A stretch of DNA of 64,000 bases from Hyphococcus sp. (GTDB lineage Bacteria; Pseudomonadota; Alphaproteobacteria; Caulobacterales; Parvularculaceae). The translations under genes and the position numbers were made by a program. A model generated the notes under the pieces. It did not search any database, was not told the origin of the DNA, and saw nothing but the letters and a program-made list of their open reading frames with translations. This document shows positions 42,714 to 53,900 of the stretch, in pieces. Location of the stretch: NCBI GenBank assembly GCA_028281665.1, contig JANQJK010000003.1, positions 62,001 to 126,000 of the forward strand. The letters are read 5' to 3'. Position 1 is the stretch's first letter; each line of letters opens with the position of its first letter.

Positions 42714-44111
42714 TTAGTGTATGCTCTTTGAGGTCATTTGAGGCAGGGCGCGCAATTCATGGCGAAGCCGGTCGATTGTGATCGGTTTTGCGATGTACCC
42801 GTCAAATCCCGTTTTGATCATGGCTTCGCGTTCTCCTTCGAGCGCGTCGGCAGTGCAGGCATAGACGGGAGTATCTGCGCCGTTCTGCATTCTCCGCAGC
42901 TCTTCAAGGGTTTCGATGCCGGAAAGGCCGTCAGGCATGTTCTTGTCCATCAAGATCACATCGTAAGGTTTGGATTCGACCATCATGAGCGCCTCCAGTC
43001 CGCTGCCCGCAATATCGGCCTCGCCGCCGAGCGACTTCACCATGGAGCTACCCACAAGACGATTGACCTCATTGTCGTCCACGACAAGAAAGTCGAGGCC
43101 CCGAAACGGTGATTTAGGGCAAGCATTGGATGTCTGCTGTTTGACCTTTAGCGCCGTCTCATCTGCAATCGTCTCAATGCCGATGATCGCGGTAAAAATC
43201 GCTCCTGGCCCGTCACTCTGTTCAAGAAACACATCGCCGCCCATCATTCGCGCAATCTGGCGGCAAATGGAAAGACCAAGTCCGGTGCCGCCAGGACGTC
43301 TATACGTTTCGCCGTCAACTTGATGGAACTTTTCAAATATCACTTCTTCCTGATCAGCCGGCACGCCGGGCCCATTGTCGGCGACGCGGATTTTTAGGGC
43401 GCTTCGGGCGTTTCGCACGGTCGGCGACAGTGAAACGGACACCTCGCCTTCGTCGGTGTATTTCACGGCGTTCGACAAGAGGTTCCAAAGAATCTGACGG
43501 ATTCGCGAAGCGTCGCCGATTGCCCATGTCGGGACGACGTCATCGCAATACGTCTTCAATGCTATGCCCTTGGCTTCAGCGCTTGGCCTCAGTGCGTCCA
43601 CGGTTTCATTCATCAGCTGGGCGGGTGCGAATGTTTCGCGTACAAGCGTGAATTTTCCGGCTTCAAGTTTTGAGTAGTCCAAAACATCATTGACTACCGT
43701 CAAAAGATGACGCGCTGAAGCGCCGAGAGGCGTTAAGAGTTCGGCCTTTTCCTCAAGCCGGTCGCTGCTTTGAATCAACAATTCCGTCAGCCCGATAACG
43801 CCGTTGAGCGGCGTGCGCAATTCATGGCTCATGCGCGCCAGAAATTCTGTCTTCGCTGCTTCCGCCTGTTGCGCTTTTGCTGCAAGCTGCATTATTTCCT
43901 TGCGCCGCTGGCGCCAGAGCAAGCATGCCGCCGGGGCGATGATAGCCGGCACGCAGAGAGCGACCAACAAGACCTGAGGTTTGGTGAGGTGACCGTCAGG
44001 TGGGATAACGATAGACGTTAGCAGAAATGACGCCAGGATACAGCCGATAGATACGACAATTGAAGATGGCCATTGGCTGTATGCGGGATGTTTGCGTTGT
44101 GTACTATCCAT
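42714..44111 (-). CDS. Hybrid histidine kinase, membrane-bound
   Basis: 465 residues from ATG 44111 with AGGA 7 bases upstream; the frame extends 20 codons further without a site. Two TM helices (about 17-36 and 46-66) with only a 10-residue loop, so it has no sizeable periplasmic sensor. HisKA with H96 in ARMSHELRTPLNG, HATPase_c with DNGPGVP and GGTGLGL boxes, and a C-terminal REC (VVDDNEVNR, MDKNMPDGLSG). No HPt domain. It is 71 bases after the PilZ gene in the same direction. Confidence 0.9.
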   Translation of the reverse strand: MDSTQRKHPAYSQWPSSIVVSIGCILASFLLTSIVIPPDGHLTKPQVLLVALCVPAIIAPAACLLWRQRRKEIMQLAAKAQQAEAAKTEFLARMSHELRTPLNGVIGLTELLIQSSDRLEEKAELLTPLGASARHLLTVVNDVLDYSKLEAGKFTLVRETFAPAQLMNETVDALRPSAEAKGIALKTYCDDVVPTWAIGDASRIRQILWNLLSNAVKYTDEGEVSVSLSPTVRNARSALKIRVADNGPGVPADQEEVIFEKFHQVDGETYRRPGGTGLGLSICRQIARMMGGDVFLEQSDGPGAIFTAIIGIETIADETALKVKQQTSNACPKSPFRGLDFLVVDDNEVNRLVGSSMVKSLGGEADIAGSGLEALMMVESKPYDVILMDKNMPDGLSGIETLEELRRMQNGADTPVYACTADALEGEREAMIKTGFDGYIAKPITIDRLRHELRALPQMTSKSIH

Positions 44112-44182
44112 AGCATTCCTGCATTGTGTAGGCGGCAAAAAAGAACAAAGCTGGACAACAGACTCGTTCATAAAGTCTGTAG

Positions 44183-44860
44183 CTATTTTGATCCGGCCCT
44201 GAGCAGCCTGACAGATTCAGCGCTGTAATCGCCGCATGGATCGCCGGCGGCGTTGTCGGACATCGTTTTGGCGCCGGCGGCGGCTGCAACATCATCTTCT
44301 TGTTGCGGACGGATCCTTTTAAATTCGACGGCGAAGCCGTCGGAAGTATGACGCCGCACAACGCTCAACAATGCGCCAACGGAAAGAGAGACGCCGATTT
44401 CGGGGCGACGTTCACATCTAACGCGGCAACCCTTGGAAGAAAGATCAATAATGGTGCAGTCGAAAGACTCGCTTTCGCTTTCAAGTTTGGCGCGTGTCTT
44501 TATGTTGTATTTCGCGCGAACAGCGGATCGATTATCTGAAAGGTGGAAGTAAGGCAAGCCCTTTTGCGCCATGGCAATGCGTTGGTTCATCGAACTGCGC
44601 TGGTACTTTGTGAGAATGAATGAAAGAGCGAAGCCGCCCTCGAACAGCCGGGCGACTTCACCGGGAATGCGGCCCATACCGTCCGGGTAAAGAATAACGA
44701 TATCGCCGATCTTTACCGGCGCATCGGAAAGAATGGCGGCCCCGGTTTCAGATATGTTCTGAACGCGACCGTCACTTTCAAAATCCTGATGATATAGAAA
44801 TCTTGCTTGCTTTCCGAGTTTTAAACGAGGCGCCGTTCGGCGTTCTGATTGGGATGCCAT
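44183..44860 (-). CDS. Protein with two PilZ domains
   Basis: 225 residues from ATG 44860 (AAAGGA 8 bases upstream). The first PilZ domain has ERRTAPRLKL and NISETGAAIL, close to the RxxxR and (D/N)xSxxG c-di-GMP signature. The second, RSAVRAKYNIKTRAK with IIDLSSKGCRV, keeps the DxSxxG part but has a weaker Arg box. It is a cytosolic c-di-GMP effector candidate, possibly setting adhesion or motility. Neighbouring hybrid kinases suggest joint signalling. The acidic/Ala-rich C-tail is unstructured. Confidence 0.82.
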   Translation of the reverse strand: MASQSERRTAPRLKLGKQARFLYHQDFESDGRVQNISETGAAILSDAPVKIGDIVILYPDGMGRIPGEVARLFEGGFALSFILTKYQRSSMNQRIAMAQKGLPYFHLSDNRSAVRAKYNIKTRAKLESESESFDCTIIDLSSKGCRVRCERRPEIGVSLSVGALLSVVRRHTSDGFAVEFKRIRPQQEDDVAAAAGAKTMSDNAAGDPCGDYSAESVRLLRAGSK

Positions 44861-45321
44861 TTTCTTTTCCTTTCGCTGTGGGCATATTTCTCCATTTGGC
44901 GAAATGCTTAACAATGGGGCATATCGCGGTTATCGAAAATCGACGGAAATTAGCTTTAAAAGCGTACTCGTCGTTTCATGCCGGATTGCCGGTTCCGATG
45001 CTGGATCGCAGCATGTGAAGCGCATACAATTTCTTAATTTTTTTAAATAGTTACATCCACATTGGTTTTGTGGAGATCTTTGTGCAGATTATTAATTATG
45101 TAGTATTGTGAAGTCGAAGGCGTCCTTATGTTTTGGAAATTTCAAGGCGAGTGGATCAAAAAGTACTGATAGAGAGATTGGCGCATAAAACTTATTCACC
45201 GAAAAGAGAGTAAATCAATCCGATTAAAGAAAAGCGATGTTATTTAAGGCTGCAACCCGGGATTATTTTTGCAGTTAAGAGGCGTACTGGAATACCGAGG
45301 CGCCGCTTCATTCTTGTCGTT
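44861..45321. other. Gene-free stretch between PilZ and second hybrid kinase
   Basis: 461 AT-rich bases. Only a 13-codon frame (ATG 45129, MFWKFQGEWIKKY) is present and its ribosome site is weak. It should hold the PilZ promoter; no clear operator was found. Confidence 0.4.
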
Positions 45322-47124
45322 CTATAACTGGGAAGCGGGCCTGCTCTTTCGCTTTGCGATCGCATTGGACGCGGCGCGCCGGAAGGCGGGAATAGAAAGG
45401 GGTTTTGTCAATACGCCATCCATGCCGGCTGCATGACAGCGCTCATGGTTTTCCGCATTCGCGCTTGCGCTGAGGGCGATGATTGGCGTTTGTTCGTCAT
45501 GGGCGCGACGCTTATCAGCAAAGTCAACGCCGGATGCGTCCGGTAAAAATATGTCGGTGACGATCATGTCGTATTTTTCTTTCTGCATTGCCGCCATTGC
45601 TGACGTCGCGTCGCTGACATCGGTTACAACCAGGCCCTCCTCTTCTAGCTGTTCTTTGAGCATGAGCCTGTTGAAGGCGTGGTCTTCAATGAGAAGCAGA
45701 GACAGGCCTTCCAGCGAAGTGCGTTCAGGCGGAGCTGCGGCATTTTCCGCCTCCTTCGCCGTTTTTAACGGAACTTCAATCCTGAATAGCGAGCCGGCGC
45801 CTGGCGTGCTTTCGATGCCGATCTCACCATCAAGGGTTTCGACAATCCGTTTACAGACAGCGAGGCCCAGTCCGATACCTGAGACTTTTCGATTCTCTTG
45901 TGTGTTGCGTGAGAATAGATCGAAGAGTTTATCCTGCCGGTCGGCCGGAACGCCGACGCCGGTGTCTTGAACCTCAATCCGCAAGCGCGACGCATCAGGC
46001 AGGAGAACAACGTCAAACCTGATGTCTATGCGGCCCTGTTCTGTGTATTTTACGGCGTTGCTGACAAGGTTCAGCAAGACCTGACGTAGAAGCGTTGGAT
46101 CGGTGACGACAGCACGCGGACAAGACGCGGCAATGTCGGTCGTTACGATAAGGTCCTTATTCTCAATATCGACCGACAGAACATTGATGACGTCCCGGAC
46201 CAGTGCGTGCAGATCTGTGTTGTCAAACACAGGGATAAACTTACCTGAACTGTATCGGGCGTGATCGAGTGCATTTTCAAAAAACAGCAATAGCGACTGT
46301 GATGATGCTTCAATCGCCTCCAATTCATTTTTAAGAGCGCTTGCGTCGCCCCGTTTGCTAAGCACGTTTGTTGTCGCGATCAACGTTGTCAGCGGGGTTC
46401 TGAATTCATGGCTGATCATGGCCAGAAACTCTTCCCGGGCGCGGGAAGCTTCACGCGCCCGGTCCCGTTCGTTCTTCAACTGGTCCCGCGCTTTGCGAAG
46501 CAGCGTTTCGGATGCGTTGTATCCGTCATTGGCGAGTAGCGCGTACACGAAGAGATAGCCAATGACGAAGCCGTCGATAGCGCTGCGCGCATAGTTCTCA
46601 TACCCCGGAGGAACTGAAATAAGAGGCGTCGGCCGCCAAACAAGCGTCGCTGCAAAGGCTGCACCTGCGCTGAGACAGATAAGCCCGACAGAGCGATAAT
46701 CCCGCCAGCGAAAAAAGAGCAGGGACACGCTGGTGGTTACAACAATGTACAGTAAGAGATTGGCCTGCGGTCCGATCAGAAACCAGAAAATCATCGGTGA
46801 AAAAAAGGCGTAAAGACAAACGGTAATGTATGACTCTCGGTCTAGGGCGCTTTTGATGAGCGGCTTAATCAGTCCGAAAAAACCGAGGACCGCTTGAAAC
46901 AGAAAGAACGGGGCGAGAAACGGCTCCAATATCAGGGTAAGCACAATCGAAGTTGTAAATACGATCACCCCTGAGGTGACGGTGAATCTGTTGCCGGCCT
47001 GGATAAAAGTGTCCGGGTGGAAAACATAGCGCTCAAAAGCGCTTTTCAACGTCTTGTACAATTGCGGAATGGGTCGGCGTTTGGCGGCGGCGGTTTGACC
47101 CGCATCGGGCGTATGAGTTGTCAT
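45322..47124 (-). CDS. Hybrid histidine kinase with multi-helix membrane sensor
   Basis: 600 residues from MTTHTPDAGQ (the frame opens 7 codons earlier). Six to seven TM helices fill residues 40-200, a 7TM-like input domain. A coiled stretch (RKARDQLKNERDRAREASRA) leads to HisKA with MISHEFRTPLTTL, HATPase_c (DTGVGVP, GIGLGLAV) and a C-terminal REC (IEDHAFNR, VTDIFLPDASG). It lies 44 bases after the HPt gene in one operon; the HPt protein is its likely phosphate acceptor. Confidence 0.9.
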   Translation of the reverse strand: MTTHTPDAGQTAAAKRRPIPQLYKTLKSAFERYVFHPDTFIQAGNRFTVTSGVIVFTTSIVLTLILEPFLAPFFLFQAVLGFFGLIKPLIKSALDRESYITVCLYAFFSPMIFWFLIGPQANLLLYIVVTTSVSLLFFRWRDYRSVGLICLSAGAAFAATLVWRPTPLISVPPGYENYARSAIDGFVIGYLFVYALLANDGYNASETLLRKARDQLKNERDRAREASRAREEFLAMISHEFRTPLTTLIATTNVLSKRGDASALKNELEAIEASSQSLLLFFENALDHARYSSGKFIPVFDNTDLHALVRDVINVLSVDIENKDLIVTTDIAASCPRAVVTDPTLLRQVLLNLVSNAVKYTEQGRIDIRFDVVLLPDASRLRIEVQDTGVGVPADRQDKLFDLFSRNTQENRKVSGIGLGLAVCKRIVETLDGEIGIESTPGAGSLFRIEVPLKTAKEAENAAAPPERTSLEGLSLLLIEDHAFNRLMLKEQLEEEGLVVTDVSDATSAMAAMQKEKYDMIVTDIFLPDASGVDFADKRRAHDEQTPIIALSASANAENHERCHAAGMDGVLTKPLSIPAFRRAASNAIAKRKSRPASQL

Positions 47125-47168
47125 TGATGTTATGGTGCCCCGCATAAGAAAAGAATGGAACGCTTTCT

Positions 47169-47477
47169 TTAACCTCTCGCCGCCTGGTTGAGAATATCAA
47201 GTTCCTTGCGAACATTGATCATGCTTTCTTCGGCGGCGGCGCGGCGTCCGGCTTCTATATGGTCTGCAACGGCCTGAACGGCGTCAGCCAATGCTGAAGC
47301 GCCTAACACCAGCGCTGAGCCCTTGATGCCATGAAGCGCTTTCAGCGTTTCAACATCGTTGCTTTCTTCTAAGCTCTGTTCCGCCGTTTTTATGAGCCCA
47401 TCATTGGCGCCAAAAAAAAGACGGCTTTGTTGTTTGCTCATCTTGCCCATGTTTATACGAGTCGTCTTCTTGCGCAT
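47169..47477 (-). CDS. HPt phosphotransfer protein
   Basis: 102 residues from ATG 47477, chosen because GGGG lies 8 bases upstream; longer and shorter starts at 47513 and 47450 exist. Single HPt domain with the phospho-acceptor His in ALHGIKGSALVLGASALADA. It moves phosphate from a hybrid kinase REC to a response regulator. It heads the operon with the kinase at 45322 and could also serve the other HPt-less hybrid kinases of the window. Confidence 0.82.
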   Translation of the reverse strand: MRKKTTRINMGKMSKQQSRLFFGANDGLIKTAEQSLEESNDVETLKALHGIKGSALVLGASALADAVQAVADHIEAGRRAAAEESMINVRKELDILNQAARG

Positions 47478-47634
47478 ATTGTTAACCCCGACTGCCAAAA
47501 ACCGCATCCACAATATGAAATACGCTTGCGCTTATATGCGCAGTCCAACTCTTATCTGAAAAACACATCCATAATGGATACAAACTTAGAGCGCTACAGC
47601 TGTGTTTTTGCAACGCTCTAAATAAACCGCGCCA

Positions 47635-47663
47635 TTCATCGAATCCATTTTGGATTCGATGAA
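47635..47663. promoter_or_regulatory. Perfect 12-bp inverted repeat upstream of the autotransporter
   Basis: TTCATCGAATCC and GGATTCGATGAA flank ATTTT. Each arm contains one GANTC site, the target of the cell-cycle methylase CcrM in this bacterial class. A weaker inverted repeat TTAGAGCG/CGCTCTAA lies just upstream (about 47587-47621). The remaining 412 bases between the HPt gene and the autotransporter hold only the small frame at 47751. Confidence 0.5.
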
Positions 47664-47750
47664 CTCAGAAAATTAGCAATTAAGTTTCTTCTCCGGCGAA
47701 ACCATGTCCCCAAACCGTTTTTGAGATTTGCTCAATCGGGGAGACATGAG

Positions 47751-47909
47751 ATGCGAAGAAACAAAGAGGTTCGGTACGGAGAAACACTGACCGTCCGTTT
47801 CAATGCGCTCGTGAAAAGTGCAGCCTTCGCATTCTTCTCCCCGTTGCTGAGAGTTTTTCAGGCAAGAGATGTCTCCGGGAGACGCCATTATGTCCGTGTA
47901 CAAAGATAA
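47751..47909 (+). CDS. Possible 52-residue basic peptide coupled to the autotransporter
   Basis: ATG 47751 has GGGGAG 7 bases upstream and runs through MRRNKEVRYGETLTVRFNAL to a stop 20 bases inside the autotransporter gene. It is Arg-rich with one hydrophobic stretch (SAAFAFFSPLLRVF). Translation could be coupled to the large gene. It resembles no family and may be chance. Confidence 0.3.
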   Translation: MRRNKEVRYGETLTVRFNALVKSAAFAFFSPLLRVFQARDVSGRRHYVRVQR

Positions 47910-50900
47910 AGCGCCAGACGCCGTATCGAGTGATGAAGCCGTGAAGCGCTTGCGCAGCGATTTGCGCGCAGCCGCTCTGGCTGAAGAGGCGCGGCAAGCC
48001 GGACAGAAACGAAAGAACCCGATAAACGCTTTGCGGGAGGGGATCGCTCACGGTTTCGCTTTTCTGCGCGGGGGACGCATGGCGAAACAGGGAAAACAAC
48101 TTTTCAGTTTCCCGCCGCTCATGGCGCCGCTTGTCTCCGTCCACGTTCCGCCGGACCACCCCCCCACCGGTAACGGAGACGGCGCCGCCATGAGAGCCGG
48201 TTCTCCCAGCCGGCGGGGCGGGCCGGGCGTTGGCGCAGTGCTGCTTGCCAGCCTCGTCAACGCGGTCAATCCGGCGGCGACCGCGACCTCTCTGCGGGTT
48301 GTCTCCCAGGTCGCCGTCGCGATTGCCGGGGGCGCGGCCGTTGTTGCGCCCCGTTCGGCGTTTGCGGCCTGTACGCCGGGCGACACGGGCACGGCGGGCG
48401 ACGACGCCATCACCTGCGACGTGGCCAACCCGCCGGCGACAACGGTCAACGCTCTTGGGGGCGACGACACCATCACCATCGACGGCGTGACGACGGTTTT
48501 CGGCATTCTCGGCGGCGACGGCCTGGATACGATCGACCTCATCAACGGTGCCGGGGTTGCCTCCATCTCCGGCGGCAATGACGCCGACACTATCAACCTG
48601 ACCAGCGGCGCGGTCACCGGCTCGGTGGATTGGGGGGCAGGAAACGAAAGCGGCGTGCTCGACCTCACCAATGTGACGCTCGGCGGCAACCTGACCTTTG
48701 GACTCGGCTCCGACACCTTCACGCTGAACGCCGGCACGGTGGGCGCGCACATTTTGCTGGGAAACAACACTACCGGTAGCGGCACCGACGCGGACACCTT
48801 CACGCTGGCCGGCGGCACGGTCACCGGCAACATCTATGGCGACAGCGGCGCCGACACGATTAATTTAAACAGCGGCACGGTGACCAGCGAGGTCAGAGCG
48901 TTGAACGGCGCCAATGTGATCACCCTGAACGGCGCGACGGTGGGCGCCATCACTGGCGGCACCGATGTCGATGTGATCAACCTCGACAGCGGCACGGTCG
49001 CCACCGTGAACTGGGGCGCGGGCGACGAGACCTATACGCTCGACCTGACCAATGTGACGATCGGCGGCAATCTGGTATTTGGAACCGGCTCGGACAACTT
49101 CACACTGAACGCCGGAACGGTGGGCGGCAGCATTCTGCTCGGAAACAACACCGGCGGCAGCGGCTTTGACGCGGACACCTTCACTTTAGCCGGCGGCACG
49201 GTCAATGGCCTCATCTATGGCGACAGCGGCACCGACACCATCAACCTGAACAGCGGTACGGTGACCGGCGAGATCAGAGCGTTGAACGGCGCCAATGTAA
49301 TCACCCTGAACGGCGCGACGGTGGGCTCCATCACTGGCGGCAACGATGTCGACACGATCACCCTGACCAGCGGCACGGCCACCACCGTGAACTGGGGCGC
49401 GGGCAATGAGACGGTGACGCTGGATCTGACCAATGTGACTCTGGGCGGCAACATCGTCATGGGGACCGGCGCCGACAATTTCAGGCTCAATGCCGGCAAT
49501 GTCGGCGGGAGCGTACTGCTTGGCAGCAGCGCCAATAATGACACCGCCGGCAATATTTTCACGCTCGCCGGCGGATCGGTCGGCGTGCGTATTGATGGCG
49601 GCAGTCAGGCGGACACCATCAATCTTAATGGCGGTTCGGTCGGCTCCACCGTCAACGGTTTCAACGGCGCCGACACCATCAATCTGGCGGGCAACGCCAC
49701 CGTCTTCGCGATCGACGCAGGCAGTGATGTCGATGTGATCAACCTCGACAGCGGCACAGTCACCGGCAGTGTGAACTGGGGACATGGCGATGAAACCTAT
49801 ACGCTCGACCTGACCAATGTGACGTTGGGTGGCGACGTTTTCATGGGCGGCGGCATGGATAACTTCACGCATGTCGCTGGAACGGTCGGAAGAGACGTCT
49901 ATCTCGGCATTGGCAATAATAGTGACTCTGCCAGCAATATTTTCACGCTTGACGGCGGGACGATCAATCAGCGCATCTGGGGCGGTAATTTCGCTGATGC
50001 GATCAATCTCAATAGCGGGACTGTCGGCAGCATCGTCTACGCCAACAGCGGCGCGGATACGGTCAATCTTGTCGGCACGGCGACCGTTGGCGGGATCGAT
50101 GGCGGCAATGATGTCGATGTGATCAACCTCACCAGCGGTACGGTTACCGGCAATGTGACCTGGGGCGCGGGCGATGAGACCGCGACGCTCGATCTCACCA
50201 ACGTCACCCTGGGCGGCAGCATCGGCATGGGCCAAGGCGCTGATAATTTCACCCATACCGCAGGTCATATTGGCCAACATGTGTTCCTGGGCATTAGCGC
50301 AAATAACGGCAATGACGCGGACACGTTCACGCTCGCCGGCGGCACGGTCGGCCAGCGCGTCGAAGGCGACCAGGGCGTCGATACGATCAATCTCAACAGC
50401 GGGTCCGTCGGTACACAGGTCAGGACGTTCTCAGGTGCTGACACTATCACCCTGGACGGAACCGCAACGGTCGGTTGGATCCAGGCCGGCGCGGATGTGG
50501 ACATAATCACGCTGACCAGCGGCACGGTCACCAACAATGTGAACTGGGAAGCCGGCGATGAAAGCGGCGTGCTCGATCTCACCAATGTCACCCTGGGCGG
50601 CAATTTGATCTTCGGGACAGGGTCGGACAATTTCACGCTTAACGCCGGCACGGTGGGCGGCGCCGTCTGGCTCGGCGCGAACGCTAATAGCGGTACCGAC
50701 GCTGATACCTTCACCATGAATGGCGGTATCATCACCAGCCGGATCGAGGGTGATCAGGGCGCCGACACGCTCAACCTCAATGGCGGCGAGATCCTTAACG
50801 GCACCGGCGTGCGTACCTTTACCGGCGCCGACGTCATCAATCTCGACGGCACGATCTTACATGGGGGCATTCAGTCCGGCGGCGACAGCGATACGATCAA

Positions 50901-53900
50901 TCTGACCAGTGGCGGCGTCACCTTTGTGGACGCCGGCGCTGGCGACGATACGGGCGTGCTCGATCTCACCAATATTACGCTTGGCAATACGGCGACGTCA
51001 GGCATGGGCCAACTGACCATGGGTACGGGCTCGGATAACTTCACCCTCAACGCCGGCGTCATCAATGGCAGTGTGCTTCTCGGTATCGGTGCCAATAACG
51101 GGACTGACGCCGACATTTTCACCATGAACGGCGGCACGATCACCGGCCGCATCGAAGGCGATCAGGGCGACGACACGCTCAATCTCAATGGCGGGACGAT
51201 CCAGAACGGCACGTCCCTGCGCGGCTTCGCCGGCAATGACACAGTTAACCTCAATGGCGCGACGATTGACGGCAATATCGACACCGGCGGCGACAACGAT
51301 ACGTTCAACTGGTCCGACGGCACACTGGCGGGATCGTTCACTGGCAATGTCGGCAACGACGCAGCGAATATCAGTGCCGCGACCTATGCTGGCGCGACAG
51401 TTCTGGACGGCGGTCAGTTCAACACCTTCGTCAACAATAACGGCACGCCGCTCGATACTTCCGACGATTTCACCGTCACTGATACTTTCGTCGATACGCT
51501 GACCTTCAACGGCGCCAATACCGGCGTCAGCGCCAACACGATCCGCGGCTGGGAGGTGGTCAATTCGGTCAACTCCACGCTGAACTTCGACACGCTACTG
51601 CTCAACGGCGTGAGCGCGGTCAACAACAACAATGTCGCCACCACACTCAACGTGACCGGCGGCGACGTGACGCTGTCCGGCGCCTCGGTGCTGGCGGACC
51701 TGCTGGGGTCCGCGAGCAATGAAACCCTGACGGTAACGGGCACGACCGTTGCTTCCAACAATGTCGAAGGCGCGGGCGGCGCCGACACGATTTCGATTAC
51801 CGGCAATGCCTCGGTCACCGGCACCGTGTTCGGCGGCGCGGCCGGACACGACGCGAGCGCAGCGGCCGACGGCGGCGACACCATCACCATCAACACCACC
51901 GGTTCGGTAGGCTCAATCGACGGCGGTCTGGGCGACGACGCCATCAACCTGATGGCGGGAACGGTCAACACCAACGTGCTCGGCGGTGACGGCGACGATA
52001 CGATCACCATCTTCGACGGCTTTACCGTCACCAGTCTCATCGACGGCGGTGCCAACACGGCCGTGGGCGACACCATCGCAGTCGACACCGCGACGACGCG
52101 CACTTTCGATGCGTCCAACCTCACAAATTTTGAAATCCTGCAAAAAGACAACACCGGCGTGCTGACCCTGACCGGCGCGCAAGGTTTCTCCGGCGGGACG
52201 GTCATCAATGGCGGCACGTTGGACGTTGACGGCGCGACGGAAACGCCGACCGTGACCATGGCGGATGGTGCGACATTGAACGTGGACGGAACGGTTCAGG
52301 CCGCCGGTCCCGCGCAAGCCGCGATCACCGGCTCGGCGGGCGTCAACACCGTCAATGTGGCGGGCATGCTGCGCGCGACCGCCGATCTCGGCGACGGCGC
52401 CGACGTGCTCGATGTCGCGGGAACCCTTGACGCCGGGACAGGAACCTTCGCCCTCGGCCTTGGGGACGATACGTTCACGATCCATGACGGCACGACCGTC
52501 ATCGGCACGGTGGACGGCGGTGCGGGTACGGATATTTTCAACACCAACATCGCCACGACCGCATCAGTGGGCGCGACGCTGGGCTTCGAGACGTTGCTGA
52601 AGACCGGCGCGGGGCTTTTGAATCTCACAGGCCCGGCGGCGTCGGCTTTCGACACGATCAATGTCAATGAAGGAACCGTGGATGCCGACGGCGTCATCAA
52701 TGGTGTGTCTGCCGCAACGGTTCTTGTTGACGCTATCTTCAATGTCGACGGCCCGCTCAGTTTCACGGCCGGCGCTGATACGTTGACCGTCGCCGGGACG
52801 GTTTCCGGCGCCTCGACCATTGATCTCGGCGCGGGTAACGACACGTTCACTTTCCAGGAAGGCGCGGTCACCAGCGTTCCCGTAGACGGAGGTGCAGGAA
52901 CCGACACGTTGAACGCGAATATCCTGACATTGGGAACACTCGCCCGGGCCACAAATTTCGAGACGCTGACCAAGACCGGCGCAGGCACGCTCAACATCAC
53001 CGGACCGGGCGTTTCCGATTTCTCGACTGTCAACGTCAATGAAGGCACGCTCGACATCGCTGCAACGGGCTCATTCGCCAATGTCAATGCTGCGACGGTC
53101 GCCTCGGGCGCTACTCTTGATGCGGAAGGAGCGTTCGCGTTTACAACGGGTGCAGATGATTTCGACATTTCAGGGATGCTTACCGGCGCCGGGGCGTTCG
53201 ATATGCTGGATGGCGATGATACGTTCACCTTACGTGAAGGTGCGGACCTGTCTGGCTTTGCAGGTGCAGTCGACGGCAGTTCTGGAACCGATACCATCGT
53301 CGCGAATGTTGCGGGATTGAATACTGTCATTCTTGACGGAAGCCAGATCGCCAATTTCGAGCGGCTGCAAAAAGATGGAGGGCTTGCTTTAGGCTCGCAA
53401 GTAAGGCTGACCGGCGCGCAAACCTTCACGGGCGGTATCGACATCAACGCCGGCGCCGTTGATGTGCATGGCGCCATCGGCGCGCCGACTGTTTCTTTCA
53501 ACTCCGGCGCCGGGACCTTTCTGGTGGTCAGCAATGGCGGCGTTCTGGACGACGGCGCCGGCGGGCACGCCGGGATTACCGGCACGCCCGGCGTTCAAAC
53601 AGTCGGTGTGCTTTCGGGCGGTCTGCTGCGGGCCACCGCCGATCTGGGCGACGGCGCCGACGTACTCGACATTGCCGGTACGCTCGACACCGGAACGGGC
53701 AGTTTCAATCTGGCGGATGGCGACGATACCTTCGTGCTCAATGACGGCGCGACCATCATCGGCATTGTCGATGGCGGCGCCGGAACCGACGTCTTCAACC
53801 CCAACATTACGACCATGGCCAGCCTCGGCGCGGCGCAGGGCTTTGAAACCCTGACCAAGACCGGCGGCGGCGTTTTGAACGTTACGGGTCCCGCGACGTC

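Noticed and set aside
45129-45170. 13-codon frame in the gap between PilZ and kinase genes
   Set aside because: Too short and weakly supported.
47800-48750. Long minus-strand frames across the autotransporter (also near 49186-50280 and 52296-53585)
   Set aside because: Repeat-driven shadows of the large gene; low-complexity products.
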